DNA of 64,000 nucleotides from Paramarasmius palmivorus (Eukaryota > Basidiomycota > Agaricomycetes > Agaricales > Marasmiaceae): assembly GCA_037176845.1 (NCBI GenBank), contig JAYKXP010000023.1:62001-126000 (forward strand), read 5' to 3'. The notes beneath the pieces are model-generated. The model was given only the letters and a program-made list of their open reading frames with translations. It ran no database searches and was not told where the DNA came from. How positions within the stretch are numbered: the first letter of the stretch is position 1; every line of letters starts with the position of its first letter. Below, piece after piece: positions 36,073-47,928 of the stretch. The position numbers and the translations under genes were made by a program.

Positions 36073-38489
36073 ATGTCAGAAATCGACCTTCCTAGACAAT
36101 CCAGTGGCACCGAATGGTGGTACTACAACTTCCATCTTACCCTCGTCGATGGAAGACAGGCTTCTGCCTTCATCGCATTCTTCCGTGTTACTACTCTACG
36201 TGCAAAGTCTCAGCAGGACGACGAGTCCGCTGCGGAGTACGAAGTAATCTACACGCATTTCGTTCACTTTGCCATATCTCTTGCCCCTTCGGGAGCAGAG
36301 GAAGGGAGGTATCTTTTCACGAGTGCCATGGATTCAAACAACGCTTCTTTCCTTCAGAACGTCCTCCAATGTGATAGGCGTATCGATCCGCTTCTTCAAG
36401 AGGCTCTTGTCGAGGTTCTCCAACGTGGCAGCATACCAGAACCTGAATCATTTATCGAAGGCGACGTCACCGTTTCCGAGTCGGGCTCGCTCAAACTCGT
36501 GTATGGCAACACTGCCAGCGTCGAGTGTATCACAAATAATCAGGGGACCGAGTTCTATCGCATTCTGGCGCGGTCCCAGGACGGCTTGTATGGTTTTGAA
36601 CTTGACCTCGAACCCAAGAAGTCACCTGTTAATCACGGTAACGACGGTCTCGTTCACGGTCACAAGGTGGATGACGATGAGATGTACTATTGCTTCGTCT
36701 CCCGATGTGCTGTTTCGGGGTCCATTCGTGTCGACGGTTCGAGGACACTGGTTGATGGTGCTCCTGACCTTTCCACGGGATGGTACGACCGCGAGATGGG
36801 AGGTAATGTCCATCCATGGGACCACCCAAACACCAGACCAACCGAGGGCGCATGGGTCTGGGGATCCCTTCAACTGGCGAACGGTTGGGATTTGACCTTT
36901 TTTACTGTGTGGGATGTCGACGTTTACACCGGAGAAAAGGAGGTCCGGGACCGGACTGCGATCGCGATCTCGCCGGAGGGAGAGCGTGTCCAGTGTTCTG
37001 AACACATGTTCGAATGCAAAGAGAAGTGGGACTCTTTGGAGACCCTGAATGAATATGGCACCAAGTGGAGGTTGACTATACCGCGGTTAGAGGTCGATGT
37101 CAGCGTTCATGCGCCATTCGTGATGCAAGAGACGAGGACTATATGTGTTGGAAGGGGTTATTGGGAAGGACGAGTGACGGTAACTGGAACCATGCTGGGC
37201 CAAGAGGTGTCTGGTCTAGGATTTGTCGAGGTGTTTACAGGCCCCGTCTTCATCCAGATTGATCACTGACTGTTTGCTAGAACGTTCCGGCCCAGATAAT
37301 CGCCAATCTCTCCCGCTATCTGAAGCGCATGGGTTCCATGATTGTCGGGGAGGTGTGCAAGGTCTACCCCGAGAAGCTCATTGACCCCTTACACGCGGCA
37401 GATATCTTGGGTTTGGACCAAACGACTCAACAGCTGATTAGCTTCTGCGTAGAGCCAGCGTCTTTGCATCCCACTCGTTTCACCCAAGATCTCCCTTTGG
37501 ATGCTTTACACCGACACTTCTTTGCCCCAGTACGACACATTACAGAACAAGGCGGTAAATCGTGGCGTTCATTCATATCCGTGGTCTGCATTTCAGCATT
37601 CGGTACAAGCCCTGAGCCATTTAAGCCGCTACTCGCTGCGATCGAGCTCCTCCACACAGGCTCCCTCATCGTCGATGATATTGAAGATGAAAGCCCTACG
37701 CGCAGAGGAGTCGCAGCCGTTCACCGTACTTGGGGTATCCCCACGGCCATCAATGCTGGCACTGCGGCTTATTTTGCATTTCAATCTGCCGTGACCGCCA
37801 TACGCGATCATCTCGATCTAAGCCGCACTGTCACTCTTTACGATGCTTATTTTGAGACGATGCGGGCTGCACACGCTGGTCAGGCTCTTGACATCGCGGG
37901 TAATCGCCTCGAGAACCTCACTGATATCTTGGATGGCCGAACGTCACCATCTGTTCTGGAGAAGCAGGTTCTAGCTATCCATCGGCTCAAGACGGCCATC
38001 ATCGCCGCCAATATTGCCAAAATGTCAGCTGTGATAGCTGGTGCATCCCCCGAACAGACTCTTGCTCTTGTCGAGTACATAGAAAACCTCGGGATTGCTT
38101 TCCAAATCATGGATGACGTTTACGACCTTCGAGGTTGGTCCCACGTGCTTGATCCCCGAGCACGGGCAAAAGTGCTGAAACGTCGAGGAGACGATATCAG
38201 GTCCGGAAAAATCAATATACCCATCGCAAAAGCAGGATATATGATGCCTTTCGAAGATGCTCGGTGGATCTGGGAGACGGTTTTGAGCAAACCCTCGCAA
38301 GACGAAGCATTGGTTCAAGCCGTCATCGATCAGCTTGAAAGCCATGGCGTCGTAGACCAATGTGTGAAGGAAGCGCATCAAATGGTTGACGAAGCGTGGG
38401 CCAAGATGGAGGGTTATTTGACGGATTCTCAAGCAAAAGTCCACTTGCGGGCTTTGGGCTGGTATTTGGTAAAGCATAACAGTATCTAA
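36073..38489 (+). CDS. AttH/CrtC lipocalin-prenyl synthase fusion, copy 1
   Basis: Two-domain protein. Exon 1 (36073-37230) encodes an AttH/CrtC-type lipocalin-fold domain opening with the family hallmark SGTEWWYYNFHLTLVDGRQA. Exon 2 (37281-38489) encodes an all-trans prenyl diphosphate synthase of GGPPS type, with first Asp-rich motif DDIEDESPTRRG, second motif FQIMDDVYDLRGW and GDDIRSGKINIPIAKA. It is 788 residues from the ATG at 36073. A homologous 5' coding stretch starts at 35961, as in copy 2, but an extra A in AAGAAAGATG (about 36068-36071) shifts it into a stop. The product therefore either begins at the internal Met or is truncated. Both catalytic Asp motifs are intact, so prenyl-transfer chemistry is plausible. 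Chain length and the job of the lipocalin domain are unknown; related fungal AttH-like proteins include pericyclase (Diels-Alderase) enzymes. Confidence 0.85.
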
Positions 38490-40250
38490 AGCACATATAG
38501 TCTATTCTCTTCTGCCAGTACTTAACCTGAAATGTTTTCTCCTTGACTTTGCTGTAAGTATATGTCGAATTATTACGTATTTTTGCCTGCTTATGTGAGC
38601 GCAATATTCGTTCTCTCACTACCGCCATCATCACGCCCAGTATCGATCCACAGCATGAGCGCTCACGGCTTGTAAACAAGGAACTCTCCGATAAACGACT
38701 GCCTGAGTATCGTTTGGCCCTATATGATGAATCTCATCGTTATGGCAGATTGTGAAACTGGTGGTTGGCAGATGTCACACGGACGTCGAGAATTCTTCCA
38801 TCCGAATGGGTCTTTTAACTCCAGGCCTGAAGCTTGCCTGAAGTGTGATGGAAATCATTTCGTGGACTCTTCGAGATTGGCACAACTTACAAGCCTCCAC
38901 AAGCGTCAGGTACCTAACGATGTCGATTACAACATACAATGCTAACACTGACCAAGGTAAACAGGAACATGACGATTTCATCGCAAACCCATCTCACCAA
39001 TTCATTTGTATGTCGTCTCGTCGACAGCTGGGCATGAGTTCCCTTGTAATTGGGACACCGCCCTCTCTCATACCACACCTAAACTACGCAATTCGCCACT
39101 ATTGCACAATAAAGGAGTGCTCAAACTGTTGAAGTCATGGACCGTTCTGCCGCTAACCCCATTGGCTGCTGTGGGTAGGTACCATTGCGGGCACACCATC
39201 CGTAGCCCGGTTGCGTCATGGTGCTCGAATATGTTGAGAAAGCAGTACGAGGATATCACCACCTATGCATCTCAACCTGTTTCCAAGCTCATCCTGTCTG
39301 TCGTTTGGAATTTCCCACTGTTCCTTTGGACTTGTTCGACGCTGCCCAGACAAGCTGAAGAAGGATGAAGCGAACAAGAACAAGGATTCTGCTATTTTTG
39401 ACTGCACAGGCGGGCACAAGAAGCGCGCGTTGGTATCTTGGTGTGTTGTAGCCTGTATTTCTTCCCGGGTTAGTGGAATTCCTTGGTGTCCCTTACCCTT
39501 GTCCTGACTAAGTATTACTTGTAGCTCAGTCTAGAGCACCAACCCACACTCATGGGGTTGCCTGCGCGGTTCCAACTGAACAAGATGATGGCAGCAGACG
39601 TTGAATTAACAAATTCGGATGTGCACCACTGTCCGACGTGTCGATCTTTTTACCCTCTTTGAATGGATTCTTGTTCGGATAATTATCGAGCAAATGTGGG
39701 CGGGACATGTAAAGCGAACGTAACAGAATGTTTGATGTATGATCTTCTCCTGTTTTCTAGACTTCAGATACTTTTGGACTAATGAATCCTATTCATAGGT
39801 TATATTTTGGCACATTTTGGATGACGTCGATGCAACCAGCGCTTGGCTGAAGGTTGACATACTGGCGGGCCTGCAGTCAATGAGGAGCACGGCTTTCCAT
39901 TGAATTTTACCAGCCCAAGTAAGCTGAGGTTTACTACACGATCCTCGTCGTTGAATGTAATTCATCTTTCGAAGGTTGCTCCGTCGTGTCTCCGCACCCG
40001 CACACTGGTCGGTCTGATTTCAACAACATCAGACCATTAAACTCGATATTGTCTGTCAAAAGTCAATATGTTACGTTAAAAGCAGCGAGGATACCCAATA
40101 CGTCTAAAAGCCTGGACCTGACGCTTTTCGGTACTTAAGGCGACGTGTCTATACTCGTGGTATTACTCAAACCCATACTCTTCTTCTTGAGCTTGTAAGT
40201 GTTCGAGCTCGTGCCGGAAATACAGCTAACTGTGCACCATAGTAACAGAC
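38490..40250. other. Intergenic, copy 1 terminator region and copy 2 promoter
   Basis: The first about 230 bases resemble the region after copy 2 (TTACGTATTTT...TTATGTGAGCGCAAT near 38573 and 42849; CTACCGCCATC near 38620 and 42912). From about 38.9 kb the sequence resembles the region before copy 1, ending in the shared promoter block near 40126-40150 and a leader intron at 40195-40242. No independent gene is supported. Confidence 0.6.
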
Positions 40251-42761
40251 ATGTCCAGAAGCCACGACGATGTCCTCGAACGAACCCCTACTCCCGAGTC
40301 TCCCGTGAATACTCATCGTCCAGATTGGCCTGCTCCTGGCGTCCAAGTCAAGAAGATGTCGGAAATCGACCTTCCTAGACGATCCAGTGGCACCGAGTGG
40401 TGGTATTACAACTTCCATCTCACCCTCGTCGACGGAAGACAGGCTTCAGCCTTCATCGCACTCTTCCGTGTAACCAGTCTGCGTCCCAAATCTCGCGAGG
40501 ACGACAATTCCACTGAGGACTACGCTTTGACCCATACCCATTTCGTCCACTTCGCCATATCGCTTGCCCCTACGGAAATGAACGAGGGGAGGTACCTCTT
40601 CACTAGCGCCATGGACCCCGACAATGCCTCCTATCTCCAAACTCTACTCGAATTCGACAGGCGTGTTGATCCCCTCCTTCAAAATGCCCTTGTCGAGCTT
40701 CTTCGACGTGGCAGCGTACCAGAACCTGACACGTTCATCGAAGGCGACATCACCGTTGCCGAGACGGGCCCGCTCAAGCTCGTGTATGGCAATACTGCCA
40801 GCGTCGAGTGTATCACAAACAACCAGGGGAACGAGATCTACCGCATCATGGCACGGTCTAAAGATGGCTCATATGGGTTTGAGCTCGATCTCGAACCCAA
40901 AAAGGTGCCGGTGAATCACGGTACCGATGGTGTTGTTCATGGGCATAAAATGGATAACGACGAGATGTATTACTGTTTCGTCTCTCGATGCGCCGTTTCG
41001 GGATCCATTCGTGTCGACAGCGTGGAGACCTCTGTTGACAGTACTCCTGGCCTCTCTACAGGGTGGTACGATCGCGAGTTGGGAGGGAGCATTAATGCGT
41101 GGGACCAGCCTAATAACAAATCCTCTGAAGGGTCGTGGGTTTGGGGATCCGTTCAATTGTCGAACGGTTGGGATTTGACCTTCTTTACTGTCTGGGACGT
41201 CGACGTTTACACTGGAGAAAAGGATGTTCGGGACCGGACCGCGATCGCGATCTCGCCAGAAGGGGAGCGTGTTCAGTGTTCCGAGCACATATTCGAGTGT
41301 CAAGATAGCTGGACTTCATTGGAGACGTTGAATGAATACGGTACCAAGTGGAGATTGACCATACCGCGACTCGAGATTGACGTTAGCGTTCACGCGCCGT
41401 TTGCAATGCAGGAGTCGAAGTCTCTTTGTGCTGTGCGGGGCTATTGGGAAGGGAGAGTCGACATTGCTGGAACTATGCTTGGTCGAGAGGTTTCTGGGCT
41501 GGGCTTCGTCGAGGTACGGGTCTTTTATCTTTTCGTGGGATCAGATTATTGATATACGAACTAGAATGTCCCTGCTCAGCTAGTCACAAAGTTGACCAAT
41601 TATCTGAAACTCATGGGCTCCCTGACTGTTACCGAAGTGCGCAAGGTCTACCCGGAAAAGCTCATCGACTCTTCACACGCGGCAGATGTATTGGGTCTAG
41701 ATCAGACGACTCAGAAGTTGGTCAGCACCCCCGCGGAACAAGTCTCATTACAGCCTACTCGTTTCACTCAGGACCTTCCCTTGAACGTTTTGCATCAGCA
41801 TCTATTGGCCCCAGTGCGACATATCACGGAACGAGGCGGCAAATCATGGCGCTCGTTCATTTCCGTCGCCTGTATCTCAGCATTCGGCAAAAGTCCAGAG
41901 CCATTCAAGCCGCTGCTTGCTGCGGTCGAGCTCCTCCACACAGGCTCCCTCATCATCGACGACATTCAAGACGAAAGTCCGACACGCAGGGGCGTAACAG
42001 CAGTTCATAGGACTTGGGGTATCCCTACAGCTATCAATGCCGGTACTGCTGCCTACTTCGCTTTTGAACAGGCAATGCGTGCCATCTCCAAGCACGTCAG
42101 ATCAGACCGCGTTATAAATTTATACGAGACGTACTTCGAGACGATGAGGGCTGCACATGCAGGCCAAGCTTTGGACATAGCAGGCAATCGTTTGGAGGAC
42201 CTTTCTAGCATTTTGGATGGCCGTAATCCACCATCTGTCTTGGAGAAACAAGTTCTAGCTATTCACCGTCTCAAGACAGCTATCATCGCAGCCAACATTG
42301 CAAAAATGTCAGCGATGATAGCTGATGCATCTCCTGGACAGACTCTTGCTCTCGTAGAGTACATCGAACGCGTGGGGATCGCTTTCCAAATCATGGACGA
42401 TGTATACGACCTTCGGGGCTGGTCCCACCAGGCGCAAAAGAAGGTGTTAAAACGGAGAGGAGATGACATCAGGTCCGGAAAGATCAACATCCCGATTGCG
42501 AAAGCTGGATACATGATGCCCCTTGAAGATGCTCGATGGGTCTGGGAGACCGTCTTGAGCAAGCCTTCGGAAGACGAAGAGCTGGTTCAGGCCGTCATCG
42601 AAAAGCTAGAAAGCCATGGTATTGTGGATCAGTGCGAAAAGGAGGCACACCAGATGGTAGAAGATGCGTGGGCTAAGATGGAGAGCTACCTGAGCGATTC
42701 TCAAGCCAAAGTTCACCTGAGAGCTCTGGGTTGGTATTTGGTGAAGCATAACAGTATTTAA
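40251..42761 (+). CDS. AttH/CrtC lipocalin-prenyl synthase fusion, copy 2
   Basis: Intact tandem paralogue, two exons (40251-41513 and 41565-42761), 819 residues. Residues 49-53 are the EWWYY hallmark of the AttH/CrtC (hydroxyneurosporene synthase-like) fold, which spans about residues 40-420. The intron falls exactly at the domain border (GLGFVE/NVPAQLV). The C-terminal domain has KSWRSF, DDIQD at about 553-557 with ESPTRRG, AHAGQALDIAGNR, DDVYD at about 699-703, and GDDIRSGKINIPIAKA, all expected of a class I trans-prenyltransferase. Inference: the protein makes a prenyl diphosphate such as FPP or GGPP, and the lipocalin domain binds, hydrates or cyclises a product. No signal peptide, so probably cytosolic. 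A bifunctional terpene-type enzyme is the favoured reading; I know of no characterised member with this architecture. Confidence 0.92.
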
Positions 42762-42975
42762 AGCAGCTATGATTGTTTGATTTGAACCTGTATTCCTACA
42801 CATTTACCTATACTGTTGTACGTCCTGTAACACCGAGCCTCCCGAAATTTACGTATTTTCATCTGATTATGTGAGCGCAATCCGAAGAATTCAGCCTTGA
42901 CTTCTCTGCACGCTACCGCCATCTCGTTTCCTCACTGTTCAAGCTCTGTGTATCTTCTAGCCTCAACTCTGTATT

Positions 42976-43835
42976 ATGGATGCTCGATTACGACGTGTAA
43001 ATAAGGAAATTGCTGGTACGGAATCATGCCCTGATTGCACACGGTTTATTGACCCTATGATGGACCTCGATTTTCGCAGATTGCAAGAACGACAAGACCT
43101 CAAATATCACACTAGACCTCGTCGACAATTCTCCTTTTCATTTGAAGGGTTCTTTTACTGGCCCCGAGGGGACACCCTATGAGGGGGGTCACTTTGAAGT
43201 AGTGAGTTGTGGCGTCCATTGCTACCAGGACAGCGCTCATGCAGTACCGGAATCTTCTCGAAATCTCTAGGACATCGTTATTCCAGATGCCTACCCATTC
43301 CAACCTGTCAAGATGAAGTTCATCACGAAAGTCTATCATCCGAATGTTTCATCCGCATCCGGCGCCATCTGTCTCGACATTCTTAAAGATGCTTGGTCGC
43401 CAGTTCTGACCCTGAAATCCACCCTTATCTCCCTTCAGAGTCTCCTATGTTCTCCGGAGCCCAACGATCCGCAAGATGCTGAAGTAGCGAAACATTATAC
43501 CACATCCAAGAGCAGTTTCGATGAAACAGCCCGATACTGGACACAGATCTACGCTGGAGGTCCAGGAAACAAGGCAGCGCCGAGCCCGGGAAAGGTTGAC
43601 ACCAAATCGGGGCCACGAGATGAGGTAGCCATTGCTGGTCTGGAAAAGGCACATGTAGATCAGTTCGAGTCACTAGGGTTCCCTAGAAGTAAAGTTGTGA
43701 GTATATTTCATCCCCGCGAAAGTTCAGCGTTCATGCTTATTCCCATAGATCGATGTATTGAGGCGAATGAATTACCGCGGGGCCAATGTAGCACAGATAT
43801 CGGAAGATCGGATAGTAGAAGAATTACTCAAGTAG
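42976..43835 (+). CDS. UBC1: Ubiquitin-conjugating enzyme E2 with UBA domain
   Basis: E2 of the Ubc1/E2-25K (UBE2K) class. Four exons (42976-43015, 43080-43201, 43271-43696, 43749-43835) yield 224 residues in frame. The UBC fold shows SPFHLKGSFTGPEGTPYEGG, the HPN motif (VYHPNV, residues 78-80) and the catalytic Cys88 in GAICLDIL, then WSPVLTLKSTLISLQSLL. A linker leads to the C-terminal UBA domain (VDQFESLGFPRSKV... DVLRRMNYRGANVAQISEDR), typical of enzymes that extend K48 chains. It immediately follows the fusion-gene duplication and marks its downstream border. Confidence 0.96.
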
Positions 43836-45053
43836 TTCGTGCCATGGAATATCATTTCTTTTCGTGCATTTGGGCCTAGAAGGTTGAACCCCCAGTGCAA
43901 GGCGGACGTGCTTTGCCCCATCCATGTGTACAACGGAACAAAGCGAGATCCCTCGATCTCGCGTCATGTTCCCATGACGCTTTGTTGAAGCTCGAGGTGT
44001 GAATTTGTTGGTAAGTTGTGGTCACTAGCCCTATATTGCCATTGTAGGCGCCTTTGGGTCCACTGCTGTTGCTATCATTTAGGTGAGACTGCAAACACCA
44101 CGCATGGCTATGTCGCGCGGGAGTAAATGGTACCCGAGGAGGTCAGTTGGCTTTCAGTGTGGCATCCTGGGCGCCCTAAATGACAGTGGCGTAGATGTAT
44201 ATGGGCGTTAGTACGGCACTTTGATGAGCAGTACTCTAGATAATACGGACCTTTTCTAACATGTATTATTAAGGTTGCTACAGCAAATCATCTGGATGAC
44301 GATGTGTATGAATCCAAGGTGCAGACATAGAGAGACGATGCTTTTCAGGGAATAGAGCTGAACAAATCGGTCGTGCAAAAGACTGTCCGATGCCAAGAAG
44401 ATAGAGCAGCCGACGCTCCAGCAACCATTTTGGCTATTTATCAGAGCCTGCTGTCTCTAACGCGTTTGAAGAGAACGGCGGACAGGTCTCAGACTCTGAA
44501 AAATAGCAAACAGCTGCGTGGAGCGACGTCCTCCTTCAGTACATGTATCGGAAAGCGCGCCATTGGCACAGGAAGTTAGAGGAGGAGAACTAGAGGTCAG
44601 GGTGAATAAAGACTGTTCTTATTGCCACGGATGTCGCCTTATATCTCACTTTAAAGAGACCAACGCCAAGACGCGTGATGCACCTCTTTCATCAGCCGCT
44701 CAGGGCTACAGGAGGCTATTGGAGCTGTTCAGTTCTCTTATCGTCCAGTCCATGTCGTAGACAACTGTGGAAACGATGAGCCACGGGACCGTCGAGTAAT
44801 ATCAGTGACACGATTCAAGTGAGTAGCGAGTGAGATCTGATCCGGCTGCGTGCAAAGAGGGAACAACATTCGTTGAATGCAAACGTCTGTATTGTCGGAG
44901 AAGTAAATAGGAGGAGAACGACGCGTCGTAGGTATTTGTGCTCCGTGAGTCTCACACGGAGCATAAGCTTCCCCGTAATCCCCATATTAACGTCCTCTGA
45001 AATTGAAATTGAGGACCCGCTAGACTGGGCGCGTTGTATCTACGTACTGTTGC
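43836..45053. other. Intergenic, no supported gene
   Basis: Between UBC1 and the acetyltransferase. Frames around 44373-44760 lack motifs. A hairpin TGCTCCGTG/CACGGAGCA lies at about 44939-44963. Confidence 0.45.
43943..43980. repeat. Two abutting hairpins after UBC1
   Basis: GCGAGAT/ATCTCGC (43943-43962) and GCGTCATG/CATGACGC (43961-43980) overlap by two bases, about 110 bases past the UBC1 stop. They may fold in the 3' UTR. Function is not inferable. Confidence 0.4.
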
Positions 45054-45485
45054 TCAGCTTCTCCCGGTCTGCGGATCGACCTCTCGGTCCAATCGTACGT
45101 TCTGATTTATGTCCTCGGTCTTCATTCGAACATACTCCACCGGTCCTTTGAAAAACGTCTGTCCAAAAGGCACCATGCCTCGCTTTTCGTACCATGCGGA
45201 TGTGGAAAGCCTGGCATCGCACCATATCACAGACGCTTTCAATTCGGTAGATGCAGCGCGGAATGCATACTGCAGTAGCTTCGTTCCGATTCCGCGCCCT
45301 TGGTGCCTAGGATCGCAGGCAAACTTGCGGAAACGCGCAGCTGCTTGATGTTGATGCTCCGGTATTGGTATAGCTTCTACAAAGACAGAAATGACTGCAA
45401 CAGGCTCATCACCATTGAACTCTAGAAATGCACCAAAGTGATAGCCGTTTGCATCTTCTGGTAGCTGTACGTGTGATATGGGCAT
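45054..45485 (-). CDS. GNAT-family N-acetyltransferase
   Basis: GCN5-related acetyltransferase using acetyl-CoA. From MPISHVQLPEDANGYHFGAF the protein shows EPVAVISVFVEAIP, then motif A with RKFACDPRHQGRGIGTKLLQYA (the Q-G-R-G-I-G pyrophosphate loop) and motif B WCDARLSTSAWYEKRGM, a compact 143-residue GNAT. The frame is open further upstream to about 45543 (RIPVEQTLELRHTVLWPD), so the true start may be in an upstream exon I could not join; treat 45485 as a minimum. The substrate is not predictable; small single-domain fungal GNATs act on amines, amino acids or drugs. Confidence 0.75.
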   Translation of the reverse strand: MPISHVQLPEDANGYHFGAFLEFNGDEPVAVISVFVEAIPIPEHQHQAAARFRKFACDPRHQGRGIGTKLLQYAFRAASTELKASVIWCDARLSTSAWYEKRGMVPFGQTFFKGPVEYVRMKTEDINQNVRLDREVDPQTGRS

Positions 45486-45562
45486 GTCTGGCCAAAGAAC
45501 GGTATGCCTTAATTCCAGAGTTTGCTCGACTGGGATCCTGCTGAAACGTAAGGCTAGATAGA

Positions 45563-46072
45563 TTAATCCTCGTGAATAGGATCGAAGGAGAGGAGTTGTA
45601 TACCATTGCTGTTATTTGGAGCTTCTGGTACCCCTTTAGACGTTTCAACAGACTCCCGGACTGTCATGAGGATATGATATGCAGTCAGTGACTTCACGAG
45701 ACGCTCTGTGAGCTTGGTCAGGTCTGTTTTTAGCTTTACAGCAGTGGGGAGACCGGGAGGAAGTACCGTATCGTGCCCAAGGCGTGGCAAACGAAAATAC
45801 CTTGGGCCGAGACTCTGGTTTGAGAAGATAAGGCGGTGCCGTGTATCAGAGTCTGGATGTGTCGAATGGGGATTTTCAGCTTGCCAGTGGTACACCGGTA
45901 GTGTGCCAAAGGACACATTACACGACGTCTTTGAAATTGAATGCCACCAGAACAAGATCTCGGTCGAAATAAAGAAGAGAGTAGCCAGAATAAGGTTAAT
46001 AAGTACCTGATATGCAGTGGTGACACAGCCTGGAGAACAGGCGCAAGTAGGTCGTAGGAAGAAGAAAGTCAA
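45563..46072 (-). CDS. Hypothetical protein with one possible membrane helix
   Basis: An uninterrupted frame of 169 codons starting MTFFFLRPTCACSPGCVTTA. It has a hydrophobic stretch (VLINLILATLFFISTEILFWW) near residues 23-43, followed by a hydrophilic part (LGPRYFRLPRLGHDTVLPPG, LTKLTERLVKSLTAYHILMT). I do not recognise it. The N-terminal half may in reality be intronic, because GTACTTATT follows TTAYQ. It lies between the acetyltransferase and divergent GLO3, and the two might form one transcript if an unseen intron joins them. Confidence 0.3.
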   Translation of the reverse strand: MTFFFLRPTCACSPGCVTTAYQVLINLILATLFFISTEILFWWHSISKTSCNVSFGTLPVYHWQAENPHSTHPDSDTRHRLIFSNQSLGPRYFRLPRLGHDTVLPPGLPTAVKLKTDLTKLTERLVKSLTAYHILMTVRESVETSKGVPEAPNNSNGIQLLSFDPIHED

Positions 46073-46216
46073 AACAAAGTTTCGCGGAGTTAAGTCAACT
46101 GACTTTCAGCGAACCGGTGTGTTGTTTGGCATCCGCGTCACAGACAAACAAAAATGGATGGACACGTCTAACTTTCCACTGCATCAGGTATCAGTTTCTC
46201 TTCAATTCCATCGGTC

Positions 46217-47928
46217 ATGGCAGAGCCCACAAAGCAAGAAACAGAGGCTGTCTTCAAGGTTCTAAAAGCTCAGAAGGCTAACAAGGTTAATCTTCTGTTA
46301 TCTTTTCGATATCTATAAACTGAACTTCTTGCTTGAACAGTCGTGTTTCGACTGTAATGCTCGGAATCCGACTTGGTCGAGTGTAACCTTCGGGGTCTAC
46401 ATATGCTTGGATTGCTCCAGTAATCACCGGAATATGGGCGTGCATATCTCTTTCGTTCGGTCAGCCCAAATCTTCGCGATGTCAGAATGTTTACTAAGGG
46501 TAGATGTGAATAGATCGACGAATCTGGATTCATGGCAGCTCGCCCAGCTGCGTAACATGAAAGTCGGCGGAAACCAATCTGCGGCGGAGTTCTTTAACAA
46601 GCACGGTGGATCTTCGCTTTTGAACGACACAGACACCAAGAAGAAATACACCAGCCGGGTTGCGGAACTGTACAAGGAGGAATTGGCGAAGCGGGTGAGA
46701 GAGGATGCTGCAAAGTATGTTCATATCCCCAATATGTCACCGGTGGTTAACTCGTTTTAGATATCCCAATGGAATTTTTGTCGAGGGGGCTGCAGCTGCA
46801 CCCGTCACATCCCCAAACGAGCCTGAAGAAGACTTCTTCGAGTCATGGTCAAAGCCTTCTACTCCCAAACCTTCTCAGCCGTCCACTCCTCGTATTTCTA
46901 CTCCTCCTATTGTTGGCCGTACACCCTCACCCGCTGCCGCTCCTTCCGCTCCGGCGAGCAACACCACTACACCAGCAGCATCGACTACCTCTGTTCCTCG
47001 AACAACAACCTCATCTGCGGCAGCACGTGCCTCCAAACTAGGTGCTTCGCGGCTGACTTCCTCGACCTCAGGGAGTGGAAGTTCTGGCTCGGCGCCCAAG
47101 AAGTCTAAGCTCGGCTTAGGAGCTGCGAAAGCTGCGAAGCCCATCGATTTCGAAGAAGCTGAACGTAAAGCTCGGGAGGAGGAAGAGCGGATCAAGCAAC
47201 TTGGCTATGATCGTCAACGTGAAGAAGAGGAAGAGAAGGCGAGGAAGGAAGCAGAGGCCAAACTCAAAGCACTAGAAATCGGGCCCAAGGTTACTGTTGC
47301 TAGCACCAATGGGACATCTAGCAAGAGTGCACCTCAGAAAAACCCTGCTTTCCCGCGCCTTGGTTTCGGTGCCATTCCAGTCGCAGGTGCAGCAGCAGCA
47401 GTCGCTGCTAGTTCCTCTAGGCCCAGGTATGCAATCAGTACCTTGGTTTAGACGTGCTCTCATCATTCGCACCCTTTAGCTCGGCATCAATACCAGACGA
47501 TGCACCAACAACTGCTCGAGACAAGTTTGGTAGCCAAAAGGCCATATCATCTGACATGTACTTTGGAAGAGGCGCCTACGATCCTACTGCTGTCTCAGAG
47601 GCCCAAACACGCTTGCAGTCGTTCCAGGGTGCTTCATCGATTTCGTCTAGTCAGTACTTTGGACGTGACGAGGAAGAAGAGGCTGCGATGAACCGGGGTG
47701 GAAACGACGCTATTTTCACCGATAGTAGCCTTGCAGGATTAGAGACTGCTGCTAGAGATGCCATTTCAAAAGTGATGGCAAACCCTGACGTACAAAATGT
47801 AGGCGAGAATATCAGATATGGAGCTCTGAAGGTGAGATCCACCCGCTGTTCGTTGCCCTGCCCTCGACTAACTTGTCCGACTTTCGTAGCTCTCCGACTA
47901 CCTCGCACAGATGTCTGAAGGTCGATGA
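46217..47928 (+). CDS. GLO3: Glo3-type ArfGAP
   Basis: Arf GTPase-activating protein of the ArfGAP2/3 (Glo3) class, acting on COPI vesicles in Golgi-to-ER traffic. Six exons (46217-46285, 46341-46459, 46514-46714, 46761-47426, 47480-47831, 47890-47928) give 481 residues in frame. The N-terminal zinc finger is C-x2-C-x16-C-x2-C ([12 protein letters not shown] ... [11 protein letters not shown]), followed by the arginine-finger segment [13 protein letters not shown] and NLDSWQ. The middle is a Ser/Thr/Pro/Ala-rich linker and a charged Glu/Arg helix ([14 protein letters not shown]). The C-terminus carries Glo3-motif-like repeats ([18 protein letters not shown]) and an amphipathic end ([16 protein letters not shown]). 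Confidence 0.95.

Noticed and set aside
36269..36895. Long alternative-frame ORF inside fusion copy 1
   Set aside because: Shadow of the lipocalin-domain exon; the same shadow is broken in copy 2.
44373..44760. Two short frames between UBC1 and the acetyltransferase
   Set aside because: No motif, no splice support.
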